DNA from: Zingiber officinale
Lineage: Eukaryota > Streptophyta > Magnoliopsida > Zingiberales > Zingiberaceae
DNA length: 64,000 bases
NCBI RefSeq assembly: GCF_018446385.1
Contig: NC_055996.1
Coordinates: 46,360,365-46,424,364, forward strand
Direction of reading: 5' to 3'
The translations under genes were made by a program, and so were the position numbers. The notes under the pieces were generated by a model. The model was not told the origin of the DNA, made no database searches, and saw nothing but the letters and a program-made list of their open reading frames with translations. Shown here piece after piece: positions 58,380 to 64,000 of the stretch; within the stretch, counting starts at the first letter, position 1; every line of letters begins with the position of its first letter.

Positions 58380-60530
58380 CAACATATTTGAAGCAGTTCA
58401 AGAGAAAAATTAAGAGTTTGAGTTAGAAAAATCATTTGAATTTTTTTTTGAAATCAAGGTTCTCTGAGTATAAATTAGAAGTTATATGATTGAAAATAAT
58501 AGTATTTTTTTTTAAAAAAAATCATAAAATATCTAAGCATTTTGATTAAGTTAATTTTTTTTTAAAAAAAATAAATTTAGAACAACTTAAAAATTTCCAT
58601 GAATAAGTGTGAGTTAAAGAAAGCATAAATTTTACAATTTATTAGAAAATTTTTCTAAGGAAAACTTTTGAAGTTAAAAAATTTTCTAAGAGAAAATAGT
58701 GAACTAAGTTTTGAAATTAGTCTTTAGAGTTTTTTTTTAAAAATTCCTAAGTCAAAATTTTGAAGAAGAAAGTTTGATGCAAAAGTTAAATTTTGAAAGA
58801 CTTAAGCAAAATTTTATAATTAAGAACATTTATACTTTTTAGTAAAATAAGTGTATAATTTTTGAAATATTTTAGAAAAAGAATTTTGAAATATATGTTA
58901 AAATCCATAAGTCTAAAAGAAATATTTAACAAATAAGTTTTGGAAATATGAATTTTGAAAAATTCTAGGAAAGATTGGTCTTGAAATGATGTTGATGCTC
59001 CCCCTTAATTAAATAATAACCTAAGTCCAAGTGGGATATGAAAAATATACATTAGACCAAAGTTTTGGAATAGTTTTTAATTTAATTAATTAATCTCACC
59101 ATTTTTAAGTTATCAAACTAAATAAACTTATAGTTGTGTGAGATGAGTCAATTTTGGTAATTAGGTTAAGTTAATATTTGAATAAAGTTTAATTTATGGT
59201 TAAAGTTTAAAGTTAATAATTAAGTTTGATTTAGTTAATCAAATATTATTTGCTAAATTTGATTATTGAATTATTTAAGTTAACTTCAAATTCATTAATG
59301 ATTTATTTAGTTTCTAATTTATTGTATAATTTAAAATAGAATTAATTAATTAAGGATTAATTTAAAGTTGATTTTTAAGTTAACTATTTAACACACTTTA
59401 ATTAGTATTGATTAACTTAAACATAATTAATTTAGGGTTAGTAATTATTTTATTAATTAAGAATAATTGATTCATTTATTTATTAAATTAGATTAATTGA
59501 GCAAGTTGATTAACTTAATTTAACTTTAATTATTAATTTCAGTTTTAAATAATTTGATTAATTAAGAGTTAATTAATTGAATTAAATTAGTTTTGAGTTA
59601 GATTGATTTGGTTTACATTATTATAATTGTTAGATTAGTTATTACTTATTTCAATAAAAATGATTATCATTTTAAGATAAAGTGTAATTTTGAGATGATT
59701 AATTGTTAATTTAATTTAAATGTGAATTAAGCTTTAAACTTTAGTATTGAGTTTAGGTCTAGATTAGTTAAATTTTATGTTGTGTAAGTTTTTATTTTAT
59801 TTTATTTTTACTTTAAGTTTTAATTTTATATTTTTAAATTTTAGTTTAAATTTTCATTTAGGTTTTAATTAATTTTTAGTTTATTATTATTATAAATTTA
59901 TTTTGTTTATTTATTAATTTATATTTTTGTTTAGAAATTTCAAGATTAATTGTTACAGAAAATTAACTAATTAATTAATTGATTAATCATTTAATTTTGA
60001 ATTTAGAGTTAATTTAGTTTTCCTTTAAGTTTATAATTTTAAGTTTTAATTAAGTTTTAAAATAATTAAGTTTCAAAAATATTTTAAATAAGTTTTCAAA
60101 TAATTTAAGTTTTTTTTAAAAAAAATTTAATTAGGTTTTTAAAATAATTTTAATTAAGTTTTAAAATAATTTTTTAATAATTTTAATTAAGTTTTAAAAT
60201 AATTTTAATAATGTTTTAAAATAATTTTAATAATGTTTTAAAATAATTTTTATAATGTTTTAAAATAATTTTAATAAAGTTTTAAAATAATTTAAATTAA
60301 GTTTTAAAAATAATTTTTAAAAGGTTTTTAATTAAGTTTGAATTAGGTTTGAAAAAAGTTGATAATTAATTAGGTTTGAATTTAATTAGGTTTGATAATT
60401 AAATTTGAATTTTAATCTGATAATTAAATTTGAATAATTAAATTAAAATTAAAATTTGATAATTATATTTGAATAATTAATTAGATTTGAATTTGGTTAG
60501 AAAAAGGTTATTGAACCCATGTTAAATTCA
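58380..60530. repeat. Extremely AT-rich interior with ~23-bp repeats
   Basis: Nearly all A and T, with tandem variants of 'gttttaaaataattttaata' between 60125 and 60330. It lies where pol should be. No frame of length or content was found on either strand. Confidence 0.75.
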
Positions 60531-61075
60531 AACTTAGCTTTGGGTTAATCAAGCAAACTTCATAAGGATAAGCTTTCAGTTTAGTGGTGAGACATATGAC
60601 CTACTTGTGTATCATTAGACCACTTGCTGAAGACTTTCCAAACTGTTCCTGCCCAAAGACCTTAATACTAAATTTTGGTCTAACTAGCCCATGTTTGACT
60701 GGGGTAGCTTCGGTCAGATCCACTAAGTCTAGTGCACCAGGTAGAATTCCATATTCAACCTAGACATGCCTTAGACAAAGTTACCTTGACGTACTATCAT
60801 CCCAATCCATTCCGATGCTATGTTGTAGGGTTTGGTAAACCTTTTTCATCTAACCGTTCTAAGCAAAAAATAAACCTAATCCTAAGTATTGAGTTTGATT
60901 AATCAAATTGGTTGTATTACTTTTCTACTTGCTCCCCCTGAGTCATAGCTTAGATAAGGTCTATCTAAGTAATGAATTTGACTCCTAGGGACTAAGTATA
61001 AAGTTGATTCAATTTATTTGGTTAAAAATTTTGTTTGAACCCATGCTTGGACTTGTCTTCTAGTATTTTGACTGA

Positions 61076-61432
61076 TTAAGGATAAATATGATTTGTTTGT
61101 TTGGGTTTGTAACCGAATCCTAATTTGTTATACACGGCTCGTTGTGATCCAAGTACCATATTTAGACACTTGGATCTCATTTCGAACCTTTCCAATGTTT
61201 TCTTGAGTCGCTCGACTTGACCTTTCAAATCAAAATTTTCTTCCTCAAGGTTTTCAACTTGAGTTAAAGTTCCGACTTGAACTCGATTAGTCGAGTCACT
61301 CAAGTTAACTTGTTGCTTAAGGTAGTCTATTTCCTTAAGTAACAAGTTATTTTGTTTTTCAAATTTTGATAATTTTTTAAACAAACATTTAACTACTTTA
61401 AGTAAATTAGACTTGGAATAAATTGTTACCAT
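61076..61432 (-). pseudogene. Copia gag C-terminal coiled coil
   Basis: Heptad-rich (LSKFEKQNNLLLKEIDYLKQ; LEEENFDLKGQVERLKKTLE), ending LGSQRAVYNKLGFGYKP. A coiled coil followed by 'SQR...LGY' is recalled from gag proteins of SIRE/Maximus-like copia elements. The frame then ends. It would have served in particle assembly. Confidence 0.6.
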
Positions 61433-61443
61433 ATTTGGATCTT

Positions 61444-62070
61444 CTAATCCGTTGCTTTCGTCGGTCTCGATGTCGATCTCGGATCCGGAACTTTATAGGC
61501 ATCTATAATAGATGCCCATAAGGAGTTTCGAGGGAATGAGTTAAGCGTATACCTGATGATATCACGCTTCTCAAGTTGATGGCCGATGATATGTAGTCCA
61601 TTTAGGATGTCCTTAATCCTCATGTGTAGTTGGCTTGCCGACTCACCATCTAGCATTTTAATATTTAGTAATGAATTTAATAAAAGATCACGCTTTATTA
61701 CCTTTGTATCATTTGTCCCTTCATGTAGTTTAACTAACTTATCCCACAAATCTTTTGCAATGTCGAAGGGGCCGACTCGTTTTAATTCTTCTTTTGATAA
61801 TCCACATTATAAAGTGTTGAGTGCCTTTGTATCAATTTGTACTTTCTTCTTTATTTCTTCTGTCCATTCCTCTGGATTGTTGACTGGTGATGTGTAGCCG
61901 CATTGGATAATGAGCCATTGATCAATGTCCGTTTTGAGAAAAACTTCCATCCTCTTTTTCCAGTATGGGAAATCGCTTCTATCGAATAGCTGAGGACGCA
62001 CGGTCGAATATCGCTCGGATTGAGTCATTTGTTCTTGCACCAAAAATTGAGAGACAAAAAGAATTTCCAA
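61444..62070 (-). pseudogene. Copia gag (DUF4219/UBN2-type), broken
   Basis: The first part, 62070-61807, reads TQSERYSTVRPQLFDRSDFP, YWKKRMEVFLKTDIDQWLII and EEWTEEIKKKVQIDTKALN. After a TAA near 61806, the second part has MWDKLVKLHEGTNDTKVIKR, NIKMLDGESASQLHMRIKDI and LNSFPRNSLWASIIDAYKVP. These are the standard blocks of a copia capsid. The break between them needs one change only. Confidence 0.75.
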
Positions 62071-62192
62071 GAGTCTTGTCTTGGGATTAGCAGTGCTTGA
62101 AAAATAAAAAATATTCTAATAAAAAAATGATGAAAAGAAAAAGTTTTAAAATATGCTTTGAAAAACGGTTAAGTAATTTCAGAGCTAACGAG

Positions 62193-62204
62193 GTTCTGAT
62201 ACCA
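62193..62204 (-). other. Copia primer-binding site
   Basis: TGGTATCAGAAC on the minus strand, two bases after the 5' LTR (62207), matches the initiator Met tRNA type. Confidence 0.85.
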
Positions 62205-62206
62205 AT

Positions 62207-63541
62207 TGTTAGATCGAGTAGTGCGATAGAAGGGGGGGGTGAATATCGCGTCTTTTAAAACTATTCTTTTCGTATTTTAAAAGTTCAAAGTTAAGCAGCG
62301 GAAATAAGAAAGAGACACAATTCGTTTACTTCATTCGGAGCCTAGCACGACTCCTACTCGAAGGCCCCCGATCCTTGATCGGACCGATGGGCAAATCACT
62401 ATAGCACTTCTTTCCAAGATCCTCGGAAAGAAGCAGATCATACAAATGAGCAAGATAGTAACAACCCTACTATCTTGCTTAAGTGAATTACAATGCAAGC
62501 TTATATAAAAATATACCGACAAGTAAATGCAATTGAAGCTTTGGTCGGCACTTCCGAATAGTGTGGCTTGCTAAACTGATGAAGGCTTGTAGCACGGTTT
62601 GCTTGCAAAACAGAACTTGAGTCGATCATAAAAGAGTTACTGAGCCTCAAACCTCGAGCTCCTTTTATAAGTGCCATTGTTGTTCGGTCGATCGATCCCT
62701 CTGTTCGGTCGACCGAACCCGCTCCCTTCCTTCCTGGCTGGAGTCTGACGTTGGCTCAATCTTTTGCATTAACTGATCTTTAATGGTTCGGTCGACCGAT
62801 AACCTTGTTCGGTCGACCGAACGGTGGACTTTCCTTCTCGCCGAGATTCACACTTAATGCTCCATTAATGCTTTTACTGTTCGGTCGACCGAACCTCATT
62901 TTTGGTCGACCGATCATGCTGTGATGCCATATTTGCGATCCTGATATGCTTTGCCATTTTTGCCTGTTCGGTCGACTGATAAAATGACTTTTTCGGTCGA
63001 CTGAACCTCCTGTTCAGTCGACTGAACCCTTGATCAAATGAAGCTTTCTGAGTGCTGGTCGCGTGACCGCTGACAGAGCCTGATTCTGAGTTCTGAGTCA
63101 AAAGTTATGACCATTTGAAGTTCAAGGGGTCATATGATTCTGCAACACAAAGTTAGTTCGATATAATAATAATATTCCTGTAAAACAAAGTTAGCATATT
63201 TATAATACATGAGTAGTAATATGCATGAGTATAACAGTTAGGACTGTCTTGATCTCAACATAGAAACCTTCCCGGTTTCTTCAGTTGGATCAACGACCTT
63301 AGGTTGTTCCCTTCAGGAACCCGACCTCACTGTCGCTCCTCCAGTTATTTACCTCAACCTACCTGCCGAATGTTGGGTCCTCCAGACCTGTTTGGACTTT
63401 ACTGTTTGGCCATGACTAGGACTTTGTCGATTGAGTAAATAGCTTGCACACTTAGCCAAATCATCAGATCATAACAAGACTTAACTTGAACCTTTGACAA
63501 CATCAAAACTCAGGTTTGATTCTGGTGCACCTTGCACCAAC
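62207..63541 (-). repeat. Copia-type 5' LTR with phased palindromes
   Basis: Matches 56879-58217 along its full length. It retains more perfect palindromes (for example 62704-62717, 62808-62821 and 62880-62893). Palindrome positions relative to the LTR start are the same as in the other copy. Confidence 0.85.
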
Positions 63542-63544
63542 ACA

Positions 63545-64000
63545 AATATTCTATAATAAACTCATAAACTACATAATAAACCAGTCGGGTGTATAGTCCC
63601 GAATGAACTAAACAAGCCGGACATAATATATGCAAAGTTGATAATGAATTCCCGGACTACGTAATAGACCGATCAGACATATAATCTCGAACGCAATAAG
63701 CCAGCCGGATATAATAAGCAGAGTTGGTAATGAATTCCCGAATTATGTAATAGACCAATTGGACATATAATCCTGAACGAAATAAGCCAGCCGGACATAA
63801 TATAAGTAGAGTTGATAATAAATTCCTAGACTGCGTAATAGATCGATCGGGCATATAATCCTGAACGAAATATGCTAGCCGGATATAATATAAGCAGAGT
63901 TAATAATGAATTCTCGGACTACGTAATAGATTGATCGGATATATAATCCCGAACAGAATAAGCTAGTCATACATAATATAAGCAAAGGTTATAATGAATT
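63545..64000. repeat. ~88-bp satellite, at least five units, open at window end
   Basis: 'gataatgaattcccggacta' type starts recur at 63641, 63727, 63815, 63903 and 63991, giving 86-88-bp spacing. Each unit has 'gtaatagaccgatcggacat', 'ataatcccgaacg' and 'aagccagccggacataata'. Divergence between units is roughly 10-20% by eye. No coding potential. Confidence 0.9.

Larger units (their letters stand above)
56879..63541 (-). mobile_element. Copia-type element with 1.34-kb LTRs and no recognisable pol
   Basis: LTRs at 56879-58217 and 62207-63541 (TGTTAGAT...CCAACA). Near-identical flanks CAAAC (56874-56878) and CAAAT (63542-63546) suggest a 5-bp duplication with one change. The primer site TGGTATCAGAAC (62193-62204, minus) and a gag on the minus strand set the orientation. 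The 3.9-kb interior has gag at its start only; the rest is AT-rich and non-coding. It would depend on a related copia for enzymes. Confidence 0.8.

Noticed and set aside
1..64000. tRNA or rRNA genes
   Set aside because: No cloverleaf with A and B boxes or rRNA core words was noticed by reading; a tRNAscan-SE run would be decisive.

Overview
This is nuclear DNA from a flowering plant with a large, repeat-rich genome. It holds one spliced host gene of about 37.7 kb, surrounded and filled by nested transposable elements: PIF/Harbinger-like elements, hAT-like elements, a LINE, Ty1/copia and Ty3/gypsy retrotransposons and solo LTRs. The retroelement styles (GC-rich CCGCTCGG LTR sequence, AT-rich introns) and the host protein suggest a monocot, perhaps Zingiberales. 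That placement is inference only; nothing in the window names the species.

Layout. (1) 1-12.4 kb: a degenerate ~300-bp tandem repeat is interrupted by a composite insertion at 704-11774. The outer shell has PIF/Harbinger-like ends and a TCA duplication within the palindromic target CACTCAGTG. Inside it lie GA-rich repeats, a solo-LTR-like element (~1718-4378), a partial ~1 kb duplication and a minus-strand gypsy-type element (5048-11166). That element has lost pol and instead carries a gag start, a 65-bp minisatellite and a decayed, intron-containing gene on the opposite strand. (2) 12.4-14.3 kb: a second PIF/Harbinger-like element with a broken Myb/SANT-type ORF1. (3) 14.4-17.9 kb: AT-rich flank with foldback sequences. 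(4) 17.9-55.6 kb: a 14-exon gene for a membrane-anchored GT4-type glycosyltransferase of about 1,010 residues. Introns 10 (13.5 kb) and 12 (14.3 kb) are swollen by elements. Intron 10 holds a captured V-ATPase subunit H fragment, a LINE split by a GC-rich TIR element, and gypsy remnants. Intron 12 holds a minus-strand copia split by a full-length-type gypsy element, itself split by a solo LTR, and by a second solo LTR. (5) 55.6-64 kb: an LTR remnant, then a minus-strand copia derivative with 1.34-kb LTRs and no recognisable pol, inserted in an ~88-bp satellite that runs off the window.

The host gene is the only one likely to serve the cell. All its splice junctions follow GT-AG and all phases agree, except in exon 6. 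There a small out-of-frame deletion creates an immediate TAA; an 80-bp cryptic intron could bypass it. The gene is therefore either a recent pseudogene or rescued by splicing. All transposon coding regions examined carry stops, frameshifts or deletions.

Observations most worth a second look: the antisense spliced gene plus minisatellite inside an LTR element, the palindromes phased at 21 bp in the copia LTRs, long direct repeats (76 and ~165 bp) flanking two LTR elements where short duplications are expected, the V-ATPase H capture, and the exon 6 lesion.
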